Origin: CAZCGA01 sp964498075
GTDB taxonomy: Bacteria > Desulfobacterota > Binatia > HRBIN30
Assembly (NCBI GenBank): GCA_964498075.1
Contig: CAZCGA010000012.1
Coordinates: 12,920 to 76,919 of the forward strand
Direction of reading: 5' to 3'
DNA length: 64,000 nucleotides
Below, piece after piece: positions 35,592 through 43,982 of the stretch. The notes beneath the pieces were generated by a model. The model made no database searches, was not told the origin of the DNA, and saw only the letters and a list, made by a program, of their open reading frames with translations. Both the position numbers and the translations under genes were made by a program. Every line of letters starts with the position of its first letter. Position 1 is the stretch's first letter.

Positions 35592-36722
35592 CTACGCCGT
35601 GAGAATGTGGATCGTACAGGCCGAGCCCAAACCGATGACGTGGGCCATGCCCACTTTGGCATTCTCGACCTGACGGGCACCCGCCTGGCCGCGCAGGTGG
35701 GTCACCACCTCGTAGATGTTGGCGACGCCCGTCGCGCCGAGCGGATGTCCCTTGGAGAGCAGGCCGCCGCTGACGTTCACCGGCGTCTTGCCGCCCCACT
35801 CGAACCAGCCCTCATCGACGCCGCGCGCGGCTTCACCGTCCTTACACAGGCCGAGGTTCTCGTAGTGCAACAGCTCGGCGGTCGCGAAGCAGTCGTGCAG
35901 CTCGACCAGGTCGAGATCCTCGGGGCCCACGCCCGCCTTCTCGTAGGCGATCTTGGCGGCATTGCGCGTCAAGGTGTTCACGTCGGGGAGGGTGAGGTCA
36001 CGCGGTGTCCACGGGTCCGACGTCAGCACCGAGCAGCCGATCTTCACCGGCTTGTTGGTGCGCTTCTTCATCACCGACTCGGACACCAGGATGGCGGCGG
36101 CGGCGCCGTCGCTGGTGGGGCAGCACATGTAGAGCGTGTTCGGGTAGGCCACCATGCGCGCCTTCATCACGTCCTCGAGCTTCACCTCCACCTGATACTG
36201 CGACAGCGCGTTTTTGGTGGAGTGCTTGTGGTTCTTCACCGAGATCTTGGCGAAGTGCTCCATCTTGGTGCCGTGCTGGCGCATGTGCTCGACGCCCGCC
36301 TGTCCGAAGACCGCCGGCATCAGCCCGCTGCCGAGGATGCCCTCGACGCTTTCGCGGGTGCCGCCACCGCCGAGCAAGCCCGCCTTGCCCATCTGCTCCG
36401 AGCCGACGGCCATCGCCACTTCGTACTCGCCCGAACCCACCGCAAAGTAGGCTTCGCGCACGGCCGTCGAGCCGGTGGCGCAGGCATTGGACACGTTGAT
36501 GATCGGGATGCCGGTCTGGCCGATCTGCTGCAGGATGCGCTGGCCGACCATGGCGTTCGATTGGAAGAGGTTTCCCGAGGCCAGCAGCTGGATGTCGTGG
36601 ATGGTCATGCCGGCGTCCTTCAACGCCAGCAACGCCGCTTCTCCAGCGAGCTCCGAGACATCCTTGTCCGCATAGCGACCGAACTTGATCATCCCGACTC
36701 CGAGCACGTATACGTCTCTCAT
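35592..36722 (-). CDS. thiolase-family protein (acetyl-CoA acetyltransferase/SCP-x-like)
   Basis: 376 residues. Thiolase fold: VGMIKFGRYADKDVSELAGEA, the nucleophile in INVSNACATGSTAVREAY (Cys near 91), and the C-terminal GGLLSKGHPLGATGVANIYE with the catalytic His. This nonspecific lipid-transfer-type subgroup is often linked to DUF35 partners; the substrate is probably a long-chain or steroid-like acyl-CoA, which is inferred. GGAGGAGTT precedes ATG. It follows the OB-fold partner gene by 45 bases. Confidence 0.92.
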   Translation of the reverse strand: MRDVYVLGVGMIKFGRYADKDVSELAGEAALLALKDAGMTIHDIQLLASGNLFQSNAMVGQRILQQIGQTGIPIINVSNACATGSTAVREAYFAVGSGEYEVAMAVGSEQMGKAGLLGGGGTRESVEGILGSGLMPAVFGQAGVEHMRQHGTKMEHFAKISVKNHKHSTKNALSQYQVEVKLEDVMKARMVAYPNTLYMCCPTSDGAAAAILVSESVMKKRTNKPVKIGCSVLTSDPWTPRDLTLPDVNTLTRNAAKIAYEKAGVGPEDLDLVELHDCFATAELLHYENLGLCKDGEAARGVDEGWFEWGGKTPVNVSGGLLSKGHPLGATGVANIYEVVTHLRGQAGARQVENAKVGMAHVIGLGSACTIHILTA

Positions 36723-36767
36723 AACTCCTCCTTCACGCGGACTGCGTGGGTGCGGCTCGCAATCTCT

Positions 36768-37208
36768 CTACCGCGCCGGGCGGAAAAAGAAAGCGATGAC
36801 GTCGTTGCCGTCCTTGTCTTCGCGCACTTTCTTGGTGACCATCTCCACGGGCATGCCGAACTGGATGCTCGCGGGATTCGGCTCCACGTCGATAACCGTG
36901 CAGCGTATGCTGACGCCCTCCGGCAGATCCACAATCGCGGCGATGTACGGTGTCGGAATGCCGGGCGCCGACTGGTGGACGATCGAGTACACCCACAGGC
37001 TGCCCTTGTCGCTCAGGCGGATCTCGTTGAACGGTCCGGTGCTGGCGCACTTGGAGCAGGCCACGCGGCTGCCGAGGTAGACGGCGCCGCAGCCCGCGCA
37101 CTGCTTACCGGCCAGGTACGGCTTCTCGCCGTCGCTGCCGAGACGGAGAAACGGGACGATCGGACGGGCCTTCTTACCTTCGCTGGCTGCTGCCGGTTGC
37201 TGGCTCAT
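36768..37208 (-). CDS. Zn-ribbon/OB-fold DUF35 protein, thiolase partner
   Basis: 146 residues. An N-terminal rubredoxin-like zinc ribbon, CAGCGAVYLGSRVACSKC (about 37-54), is followed by an OB fold (LWVYSIVHQSAPGIPTPYIA). Such proteins bind and stabilise SCP-x-type thiolases or bring acyl-CoA to them. Start chosen for AAGGAGAT before MSQQPAAASEG. Same operon as the thiolase. Confidence 0.9.
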   Translation of the reverse strand: MSQQPAAASEGKKARPIVPFLRLGSDGEKPYLAGKQCAGCGAVYLGSRVACSKCASTGPFNEIRLSDKGSLWVYSIVHQSAPGIPTPYIAAIVDLPEGVSIRCTVIDVEPNPASIQFGMPVEMVTKKVREDKDGNDVIAFFFRPAR

Positions 37209-37287
37209 GAATGATCTCCTTGCTGCGGGAGTGAGCGGCGCGTGCACGCCGACAGCCATGATTTCTTTCACACGCAGCGGGGCGGCG

Positions 37288-37614
37288 TCAAGGTAGGAGG
37301 CGGGCCGGCGGCGCTGCGGACTTGTGTGGTTTCCCGCCTTTCGATCCCTTCTTCTTCTCCTTGGGCGCGGCCCGCCGCTTGCCCTGCTTCTGCGTGCACT
37401 TCATGACGTGCTCGGCGTCGGTGTCGAACTCGGCGATGATCTGATCGAGCGTGTGGTTGGCCCACACGGCATCACGAATCTTCTTGCAGGAGGCGGGGGC
37501 CGGTTTCTTCTGGGACGACCCCGCGTGCAGCGGGGCTGCCAGCCACAGCGTTGCGGCAACAACGGTGGCGAGCGTCGACGGCAGCCTGCCGCGCCGGCGT
37601 CGTTCGGGGGCCAT
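37288..37614 (-). CDS. small secreted basic protein of unknown function
   Basis: 108 residues. A basic N-terminus plus hydrophobic stretch (LATVVAATLWLAAPLHAG) suggests a signal peptide; the mature part has two cysteines (PASCKKIRDAVWANHTLDQI and MKCTQKQG) and a Lys-rich tail. No family was recognised. The reading frame is in a gap between convergent-looking neighbours; coding bias supports it moderately. Confidence 0.5.
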   Translation of the reverse strand: MAPERRRRGRLPSTLATVVAATLWLAAPLHAGSSQKKPAPASCKKIRDAVWANHTLDQIIAEFDTDAEHVMKCTQKQGKRRAAPKEKKKGSKGGKPHKSAAPPARLLP

Positions 37615-37681
37615 TTGTATGCCTGTGCGACCTCGGGTAGCATCGCCGCCGGTTCGAGGTCAAACGCTGGGAAGGAGAAAG

Positions 37682-37888
37682 ATGATGGCGGTAGCAAGAA
37701 TCAGTGAGATCATAGCGTCCTCCAAGGATTCGTTCGATGGCGCGGTACGCGCGGGCGTGAAGCGCGCCACCAAAACCCTGCGCGGGATCACCGGGATCGA
37801 AGTCACGCGCATGCAGTGCAAGATCGAGAAGGGCAAGTTGAAGGAGTACCGCGTCCACATGAACGTGACGTTCGTGCTGGAAGACTGA
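37682..37888 (+). CDS. dodecin
   Basis: 68 residues: MMAVARISEIIASSKDSFDG, ATKTLRGITGIEVTRMQCKI and VHMNVTFVLED. It matches the dodecin family, small proteins forming hollow 12-mers that store flavin or coenzyme A. GGAGAAAG precedes the ATG pair. Single gene between divergent neighbours. Confidence 0.92.
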   Translation: MMAVARISEIIASSKDSFDGAVRAGVKRATKTLRGITGIEVTRMQCKIEKGKLKEYRVHMNVTFVLED

Positions 37889-37931
37889 TCGCGTCGGTGC
37901 CGCGGGTTGCCTGGTGCGGGCCGGGAGAGCC

Positions 37932-38534
37932 ATGACCCGCATGCCGATTCTCGAAACTGCACGCCTCATCGTCCGGCCCCTGGCTATGGATGATGTGGCG
38001 GCAATTCACCACATACTCGACGTCGAGTTGCGCGAAGCTGAGTTCGGCAATGAAGGGGTACAGACCCTGAGCGACCGGACGCGATGGTTAGAGTGGACGG
38101 TGCTGGCGGACGAGCAGTTGGCCCAGCTCAATCAGCCGCCGTACGGTGAGCGCGCCATCGTTCTCGGGCAAACGGAGCAGCTGATCGGGGCCTGTGGGTT
38201 CGTGCCGTGCTTGGCCCCCTTCGAACAGTTGCCGGCCCTCAGCAGCGGCGTGCCGGCGCCGTCGAGCCGGTTCACGACGGAGCTCGGGCTCTTTTACGCC
38301 GTGGCACCCACGTTCCAACGACGGGGGTACGCGTCGGAGGCGGCGCGCGCCATGGTTGACTACGCGTTCCAACAACTCCGTCTCAAGCGGGTCGTGGCGA
38401 CAACGACGTACGAGAATGCCGCATCCATGGGGGTGATGCGAACGCTGGGCATGCACTTGGAGCGAAATCCATTTCCCGAGCCGCCGTGGTTTCAGGTAGT
38501 GGGCATCCTTGAAAACAGCACCGGCCGTTCGTGA
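37932..38534 (+). CDS. GNAT-family N-acetyltransferase
   Basis: 200 residues with LETARLIVRPLAMDDVAAI at the start and the acetyl-CoA motif FYAVAPTFQRRGYASEAARA near residue 127 (R-x-x-G-x-A). The RimJ/RimL-like subgroup acetylates protein N-termini or small molecules; substrate unknown. GGGAG precedes the ATG. Confidence 0.88.
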   Translation: MTRMPILETARLIVRPLAMDDVAAIHHILDVELREAEFGNEGVQTLSDRTRWLEWTVLADEQLAQLNQPPYGERAIVLGQTEQLIGACGFVPCLAPFEQLPALSSGVPAPSSRFTTELGLFYAVAPTFQRRGYASEAARAMVDYAFQQLRLKRVVATTTYENAASMGVMRTLGMHLERNPFPEPPWFQVVGILENSTGRS

Positions 38535-38555
38535 ATAGGAAGCGCGGGGCACGCA

Positions 38556-39380
38556 CTACGCGAAGCTGAAGCCAGTCAGCAGGCCGTCGGAGAACCACTC
38601 TCCCAACAGGCGGGAGACGCGGGCGGCACCTTCCGCATCACCCGCCGCGGCGACGATCCGCTCGCAGACCTCGGCGAACGGCGCGCCTGCGGCGATGGCC
38701 TTCAATGCCTGGTGCTCGTCTGTACCAATAGAGCGGTGAAAGACACGCAGGTCCTGCCGCCAGACCCGCAGCGCAGTGGCTGCAGCGGGCGGCTCGCTCA
38801 GCGCCTCGCCGTCTTGAGCCTGCTGCCAGATCTCGTGCACCGGCCAGGCTAGCTGGAGCACGCGCAGCGACGGCGTGAGTTGAAAAAGGATCTCCGGCCA
38901 GCGCTCTTGTGGGATGCCGGCCAGGGCTTCCGCTTCCAGCGGCGCGGCGTCCGGTGCATCGAAAGCTTCGAGGATCGACCACTCCAACCGGGCCAAGTCG
39001 CGCAGCTGCGGCCAGCGCTGCGACAACGCATGGGTCTCGACAAACGCGGGCAGATGCTCGCCGGCATAGCGCAGGGAGAAATGCGACGGTGGGTGCGCGA
39101 TCAAGTAGTCGGTGATCAAGTTGTGAAAGCGCGTCTCCCCGATGACGGCGCACACGGCGCTGAAGTCCTCCTGGAGGCAGTCGCGGATGCGGTAGAAGTA
39201 CATGTCCGCATACACGTCGAGACGATCGAGCGCGGACAACCGTGCATCGCCGCGTGCCAGCGACGCGGCCACCGGGCGGGCGGCGGGCGGCAGCTGCGCC
39301 AAACCCGCCTCCGCGCCCTCAGGCGCGGTGATCAGCTTCCAGAAGAGCTGCTGCGTTTGATCGAGCGTCGGCGGTGACAT
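38556..39380 (-). CDS. bufC: BufC-type partner protein (DUF2063/HvfC)
   Basis: 274 residues with FWKLITAPEGAEAGLAQLPP at the start and RIRDCLQEDFSAVCAVIGE, LIAHPPSHFSLRYAGEHLP near 90, typical of DUF2063. These proteins pair with MNIO enzymes and are thought to bind or orient the precursor peptide. Its start lies 62 bases inside the end of the upstream MNIO gene, a strong operon sign. Confidence 0.9.
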   Translation of the reverse strand: MSPPTLDQTQQLFWKLITAPEGAEAGLAQLPPAARPVAASLARGDARLSALDRLDVYADMYFYRIRDCLQEDFSAVCAVIGETRFHNLITDYLIAHPPSHFSLRYAGEHLPAFVETHALSQRWPQLRDLARLEWSILEAFDAPDAAPLEAEALAGIPQERWPEILFQLTPSLRVLQLAWPVHEIWQQAQDGEALSEPPAAATALRVWRQDLRVFHRSIGTDEHQALKAIAAGAPFAEVCERIVAAAGDAEGAARVSRLLGEWFSDGLLTGFSFA

Positions 39381-40197
39381 GGTACGTCGCGTCGAAGATC
39401 GTCTTGGCGTGTGCGGCCTCCGCCTGCAGCGTTGCGAAGGGCGGGATGTGGTCGTCCCATTCAATCAAGGTCGAGATGCGGCCGAAGCGCTGCACTGCTT
39501 GCGCGTACAGCTCCCACACCGGATCGGCGATCGGATGATCATGGGTGTCGTGCAGGAACGTCCCGCGGTCGGCGTGCCCCGCCAGATGGAACTGGTGGAC
39601 GCGTGCCGGCGGCACCGCCTGCACGTACTCGGTCGCCGAGAAGCCGTGGTTGAAGGCGCTGACGAAGATGTTGTTGATATCGAGGAGAATGCCGCAGTCG
39701 GCACGCTCGACGATCGCGGTCAGGAACTCCCACTCCGGCATCACCGAATGTTGGAACTCGACGTAGGTCGACACGTTTTCGAGCAGGATGCGCCGGCCCA
39801 ACACATCCTGCACCTGTTGCACCCGTTCGGCCACGTGCGCGACCGCCTCTTCCGTGTAGGGAAGCGGCAGCAAGTCGTGCAGGTTGTGGCCGCCAACGCC
39901 GGTCCAACACAGATGGTCTGAGATCCACGCCGGCTCGAAGCGCTGCGCCAGCGCCTTCAACTGCTGCAGGTAGTCGTGGCGCAGCGGGTCGGTCGAGCCG
40001 ATCGACAGCGAGACGCCGTGGAGCACGATCGGATAGTGGGCCCGGACGTTCTCGAGGTTGTGCAGTGGGCGGCCGCCGGGCACCATGAAGTTCTCGGAGA
40101 TGACCTCGAACCAATCGACGGCCGGCCAGACATCCAGGATTTCGCTGTAGTGCTTCGTGCGCATGCCGACGCCGAAGCCGAGGAAGGGGAACTCCAT
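39319..40197 (-). CDS. bufB: BufB-type MNIO enzyme (DUF692)
   Basis: 292 residues forming a TIM-barrel multinuclear non-heme iron oxidase: FGVGMRTKHYSEILD, SDHLCWTGVG, LLENVSTYVEF, GILLDINNIFVSAFNHGF and HQFHLAGHADRG supply the conserved His, Asp and Glu metal ligands. In bufferin systems this enzyme converts precursor cysteines to thiooxazole-type groups. It follows the precursor gene by about 75 bases and overlaps bufC. Confidence 0.92.
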   Translation of the reverse strand: MEFPFLGFGVGMRTKHYSEILDVWPAVDWFEVISENFMVPGGRPLHNLENVRAHYPIVLHGVSLSIGSTDPLRHDYLQQLKALAQRFEPAWISDHLCWTGVGGHNLHDLLPLPYTEEAVAHVAERVQQVQDVLGRRILLENVSTYVEFQHSVMPEWEFLTAIVERADCGILLDINNIFVSAFNHGFSATEYVQAVPPARVHQFHLAGHADRGTFLHDTHDHPIADPVWELYAQAVQRFGRISTLIEWDDHIPPFATLQAEAAHAKTIFDATYHVTADARSNAAALLEADHRA

Positions 40198-40272
40198 TGA
40201 GGTGAGGTGGCGGATCCCGTCGCTGCGCTACCCGGGTTCTTGCCCAGGCAGCGCAGCGCCGTGAGGGACAAC

Positions 40273-40527
40273 TTACTTGGAGGTGCCGCCTTTGGCCTTA
40301 CAGGCGTCGGCAGACATCTCGACCCAGCCCTTACCTTTGCAGGCATTCTTGCCGGCGCACTCGTGCCCGGCGCCGTTGCAACCGCCCTTGCCCTTGCACT
40401 CGTTGACGCCTTCGCAGTGGACCTTCTTGGCCTCGGCCTTGCCGCCCTCTTGGGCCATGACGCCCTTGACCAGGAACATGCTGGCGACAGCGGTTGCGAT
40501 GATCGCGCCCTTCACATGAGTCTTCAT
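40273..40527 (-). CDS. bufA2: BufA2-type bufferin precursor (periplasmic cysteine-rich peptide)
   Basis: 84 residues. Sec-type signal IIATAVASMFLVKGVMAQ, then a Lys/Gly-rich mature part with six cysteines in VHCEGVNECKGKGGC, HECAGKNACKGKGW and SADACKAKGG. These repeated C-x-G-x-N-x-C-K-G units match the BufA2 family of copper-binding metallophores modified by the MNIO enzyme. GGAGGAGG precedes the ATG, and a strong leader hairpin lies upstream. Likely induced by copper or stress; no operator is identified. Confidence 0.9.
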   Translation of the reverse strand: MKTHVKGAIIATAVASMFLVKGVMAQEGGKAEAKKVHCEGVNECKGKGGCNGAGHECAGKNACKGKGWVEMSADACKAKGGTSK

Positions 40528-40545
40528 ACGTCCTCCTCCGTTCTG

Positions 40546-40575
40546 GAGCCGCGCGAGTACACGCGCGCGCGGCTC
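40546..40575. promoter_or_regulatory. perfect GC hairpin in the bufferin leader
   Basis: Ten-base perfect stem gagccgcgcg / cgcgcggctc with a ten-base loop, starting about 19 bases upstream of the bufA2 ATG (minus strand) and just before its ribosome site. Could modulate translation or transcript stability. Confidence 0.5.
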
Positions 40576-40753
40576 GCGTTAATGTTGATCACCAACCCGA
40601 ATTTCGGCACGCCAAAAATGAGCCCAAGGTTTGCCGATGTCAACTAGTGGCGTGTCGTTTTCCGCCTATCAATACGCAGTCGCGGCGCGGTTGGATGTGT
40701 CCGCACAGGTCGACCTCAAGACCGGTGCAGAGCGGCGCGCCAAGCGCGCCCTG

Positions 40754-41083
40754 TCATCCCTTGTCCAACTCGAAGTCGACGACGCCGTACGAGCGCTCGG
40801 CGTAGTGAATGTCGTTCAGTGGTTCCAACTCACGCCAGAAGCGTTCGCGCGCCGGGCTGTGCAGATACGCCTCCAACGCGGCGCGCGACTCCAGTCCGTA
40901 GATCAGCAGATAGCCGGCCCATCCCTTCTCGTCGGTCTGCTCGAGACGGCACTTGCGCGCCCACAGGAAGCCGGGTTCGCGGATGACCTCCGCCATGTGC
41001 TTCTGCTCCAACCACTGCACATAGCGCTCTCCGCCGTCCGCAGAGACCCAGGCGCGCACCAGATAGAGCACCGGGGCGTTCAC
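40754..41083 (-). CDS. DUF4286-family protein
   Basis: 109 residues with LYLVRAWVSADGGERYVQWL at the start, EVIREPGFLWARKCRLEQ and YLLIYGLESRAALEAYLHS, typical of the small ferredoxin-like DUF4286 fold. Role unknown. The start overlaps the stop of the upstream gene as ATGA. Confidence 0.75.
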   Translation of the reverse strand: MNAPVLYLVRAWVSADGGERYVQWLEQKHMAEVIREPGFLWARKCRLEQTDEKGWAGYLLIYGLESRAALEAYLHSPARERFWRELEPLNDIHYAERSYGVVDFELDKG

Positions 41084-41799
41084 CGGCTCAGGTTGCCTTG
41101 ATTCTCATGCGACCGTGGCTGAACCTTGGTGAAGCCGTCCGGCACCTTCAGCACGTCGGCGGGCGGCGCCTTTTGACTGACCTCGAGCACCTCGGTCGTC
41201 ATCGTGCTCTTCCGGGGACCGATCACCATCGTGATGGCGATGCGCAGGGGCACGCCCTTGAGATTCACGACCGCATCACCAAAGTGACCGCGCAGGGGGC
41301 CGCCGCGACCCATGCTGGTCGACAGCTTCACGAAATCGCCGGCGCTCGCCGGCATCTGAATCGCCTCGGCGACCCACACCGAGCCGGTGTACGGAGCCCC
41401 TTCGATGGCGTACTCCTTCGCCTGGTAGCCGGCGATCTCTTCCGTCTTGCCGGTCGGCTTGAGGGTGACTCCTGAATCGATATTTTCGAGGTCCTGGACC
41501 TCCCGTGGCAGGTGCCGCTTCACTGCCTCGGACTGCGCCCGCAGGGCGTCGAAGGAGACGACCGCGTACGTCTTCTGTTGCTTGTGCACCACCGTCAGCG
41601 TCTTCGCATCGAGGTCGGTGATGGTCCGTACGGCCTGGTCCTCGTTGACGGTCTTGTTGCCGCTCCAGTATTGCGTCGACTCACGCGGCTCTGCCTTCAA
41701 GCCGCCCGTTGTGACGCGCTGGCGCAGCGTCAAGTGCTTCGTGCCCGCCGCGGCCGGCAGGGCGGCCAAGAGAAACGCGGCAATCAGCAGTCGTCTCAT
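41080..41799 (-). CDS. secreted protein, DUF4412-like
   Basis: 239 residues. Signal peptide LLIAAFLLAALPAAAG; a beta-rich region follows with ITDLDAKTLTVVHKQQKTY and GVTLKPTGKTEEIAGYQAKE, reminiscent of DUF4412 and LolA-like domains. Substrate unknown. First gene of a two-gene unit. Confidence 0.7.
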   Translation of the reverse strand: MRRLLIAAFLLAALPAAAGTKHLTLRQRVTTGGLKAEPRESTQYWSGNKTVNEDQAVRTITDLDAKTLTVVHKQQKTYAVVSFDALRAQSEAVKRHLPREVQDLENIDSGVTLKPTGKTEEIAGYQAKEYAIEGAPYTGSVWVAEAIQMPASAGDFVKLSTSMGRGGPLRGHFGDAVVNLKGVPLRIAITMVIGPRKSTMTTEVLEVSQKAPPADVLKVPDGFTKVQPRSHENQGNLSR

Positions 41800-41889
41800 G
41801 CGCTCACCACCCTTGCTGCCGAAGCTATGACAGGGAGATGCGGGCGGATCAAGTTGCGAGGCGTCGGCGCGCGGGATGATCGCCGTCGC

Positions 41890-42897
41890 TCACGGGGCGA
41901 CGGTCAGGTTCGACGGCAGATTCAACGTGCCGCCGATGTTCGAGTAGGTGAAGTGCCGGGTGTTCACATGGGCGTGCAGCGGCACGCCGGGGCCGTCGTG
42001 GATCTCGTAGTCGAGCGGCATCGGCCCGAGCATCTTGAGCACGTCGTACAGCAAGGTCGCGAAGCTTTTCCGCCGCGCCACCGGCAGGTCGATCGCCCGC
42101 ACCCAATCGTGGAGACACACGACTTCGTAGCTGCGTGGAAAGGTGCCGAACGGGCAGAAGTAGGCGCAGCAGCCGTCACGTTCTTCGAGGACGTAGCCGT
42201 GCGCACGGGCGAAGGCGACGATCTCCTCCCACAGGCGCGGCTGCTGCGCGGTCACCTCGCACTCGCGCGCCACCACGGCGAACGGAATGTCGGAGCCGAT
42301 GACTTGGTTGTGGATGTGCGGCTGTGACGCTCCGGACTCCCGTCCTTGGTTCTTTCGGATCAGCACTGCACGTACGCTCGGGTTGGCATAGGCGCGACGG
42401 GCGACCTCGATATCGGCCGCGAGCAGTGCGTGGAACTGCTCCGGCGGTAGCAGGCTGGTGTAGAGCAGATCTTCGTGTCCGCGCGCGTCGTCGGCGAAAT
42501 GGCGCGGGTCTTCGATGACGACGTACGATTCGTTGCGTCCTCCCGTGCAGCACTCCGGGATGCGCGGGATCAGGTTGGGGATTGCCCGGATGACCCAGCC
42601 GGATTCGCGGCGGTCTGCGAACACGTCGCGTATGGGGACCCGCAGCACCTCTTCGGGCGTCAGGTCTTCGTTGCCCGGACAGAACGGACACGAGCGTTGC
42701 GCTGCTTCCAGCTCCTGACGCAGCTGCGCCTCGAACGCCGAACGGTCCGGCGCTGCGGTGTGCAGCAGCGCGTCCTGTGCACGCCGCACGAAGCCGCTGC
42801 GCTTCTTGTGGACGTGGGTGAAATAGGTGACGGTCCCGGTGAACGGATTGCGCACCCAGACCAGCTCGCCCTTGTCCTTGCGATACTCGACAGGCAT
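41890..42897 (-). CDS. galactose-1-phosphate uridylyltransferase-like protein (HIT superfamily)
   Basis: 335 residues. N-terminal GELVWVRNPFTGTVTYFTH; a possible metal-site segment CPFCPGNEDLTPEEVLR; and the active HxHxQ in GASQPHIHNQVIGS near residue 195. A second cysteine/histidine region HDWVRAIDLP follows. This non-canonical GalT/DUF4921-type transferase probably moves nucleotidyl groups between sugar phosphates; not proven galactose-specific. ATG 42897 is chosen; a GTG nine bases upstream is possible. Confidence 0.82.
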   Translation of the reverse strand: MPVEYRKDKGELVWVRNPFTGTVTYFTHVHKKRSGFVRRAQDALLHTAAPDRSAFEAQLRQELEAAQRSCPFCPGNEDLTPEEVLRVPIRDVFADRRESGWVIRAIPNLIPRIPECCTGGRNESYVVIEDPRHFADDARGHEDLLYTSLLPPEQFHALLAADIEVARRAYANPSVRAVLIRKNQGRESGASQPHIHNQVIGSDIPFAVVARECEVTAQQPRLWEEIVAFARAHGYVLEERDGCCAYFCPFGTFPRSYEVVCLHDWVRAIDLPVARRKSFATLLYDVLKMLGPMPLDYEIHDGPGVPLHAHVNTRHFTYSNIGGTLNLPSNLTVAP

Positions 42898-42988
42898 CCG
42901 GACCACCCACCGTCTCGCAAGGGATGTAACGTGAAACGGTGGATGTGTACAGTCGGGAATCGGCGCGACGGACGCCAGCGCCGTGCCG

Positions 42989-43864
42989 TCACCTCGACAG
43001 GTCGGCCAGGGATCCCCGGAGCAACGTGTTCACCTGTTCTGGTCGCTCACTGTGCGGCAGATGGCCGCACTGCGGGATGACGACCAGTCGGGATTGCGGC
43101 ACCAGGGTCTGCAGCAATCCTGCCTGGCGCAAAGGGTGCACCTGGTCTTGCTCGCCCCAGATGACCAGGACCGGCATCTTCAGCTCACCCAGCCTGGGCC
43201 GATGCGTGATCCACGCATGCCAGTGCCGCGCCGTGGAGACGTACGCGTGCCGGAAGCCGGGCTGGCGGCTGAGCCGGAAGTAGTAGTCCACGACCGCGTC
43301 GGTGATCAGCGCCGGATCGGCGACCGCATCGCGCAGCGCCATGCGCACGGCGGTCCGGAAGGACGGCTGCAAGAACAGCTGGCCGAGCCGGCCGTGGTGT
43401 GCCAGCCAGAACACCATGTACAAGAACCGTCCGGCGGGCTGCACGCCGGGGATCGTCGGTCCGAGCAGCACCAGACGCTCGACGCGGTTCGGGGTGTACT
43501 TGGCGACGCACAACGCCGCCGCGGCGCCCATCGAGCTCCCAACCAGGGTGGCCCGCTCGACGCCGACGGCCCGCATGAACTGGCGCACGCAGTCGATGAA
43601 GAGCTCGGCCGTGTACGCCACCGGCGGCTTGTCCGAAAGGCCGTAGCCGATCAAGTCCAGCGCGTACAGATGCAGGCGATCACCCAGCGCCGCCAGTTGA
43701 TGCCGCCAGGTGAACAGGCTGTCCCCGTACCCATGAATCAAAACCACCGGCGGCCCGGCACCGCTCTCCGTGTAGGCGACGCTTCCGACCTCCAGGCGCG
43801 CGCGGTGGTGCGGCAGCGATCGATCCCACGCGAAGGTGTCCGGTGCGGCAGGGGCTTGAATCAC
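42989..43864 (-). CDS. alpha/beta-hydrolase
   Basis: 291 residues. Oxyanion motif VLIHGYGDSLFTW near residue 43, nucleophile elbow GSSMGAAAALCVAK near residue 110, and a C-terminal His in PQCGHLPHSERPEQV. The cytoplasmic hydrolase lacks a clear substrate. I chose GTG 43864 with AAGGGGG upstream; the open frame reaches into the divergent MFS gene (an ATG at 43909 is also possible). Confidence 0.85.
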   Translation of the reverse strand: MIQAPAAPDTFAWDRSLPHHRARLEVGSVAYTESGAGPPVVLIHGYGDSLFTWRHQLAALGDRLHLYALDLIGYGLSDKPPVAYTAELFIDCVRQFMRAVGVERATLVGSSMGAAAALCVAKYTPNRVERLVLLGPTIPGVQPAGRFLYMVFWLAHHGRLGQLFLQPSFRTAVRMALRDAVADPALITDAVVDYYFRLSRQPGFRHAYVSTARHWHAWITHRPRLGELKMPVLVIWGEQDQVHPLRQAGLLQTLVPQSRLVVIPQCGHLPHSERPEQVNTLLRGSLADLSR

Positions 43865-43982
43865 GGCGCCCCCTTGTAGCGCGGGCGCCGGCCGTTTGCA
43901 CGGGAACATCGCCCGGACGCGCGGCCGGTGGCGGAGCGACGTTGCGTCGCGGATCGAAAGCCAGTAATGCTGACGCGCCATC

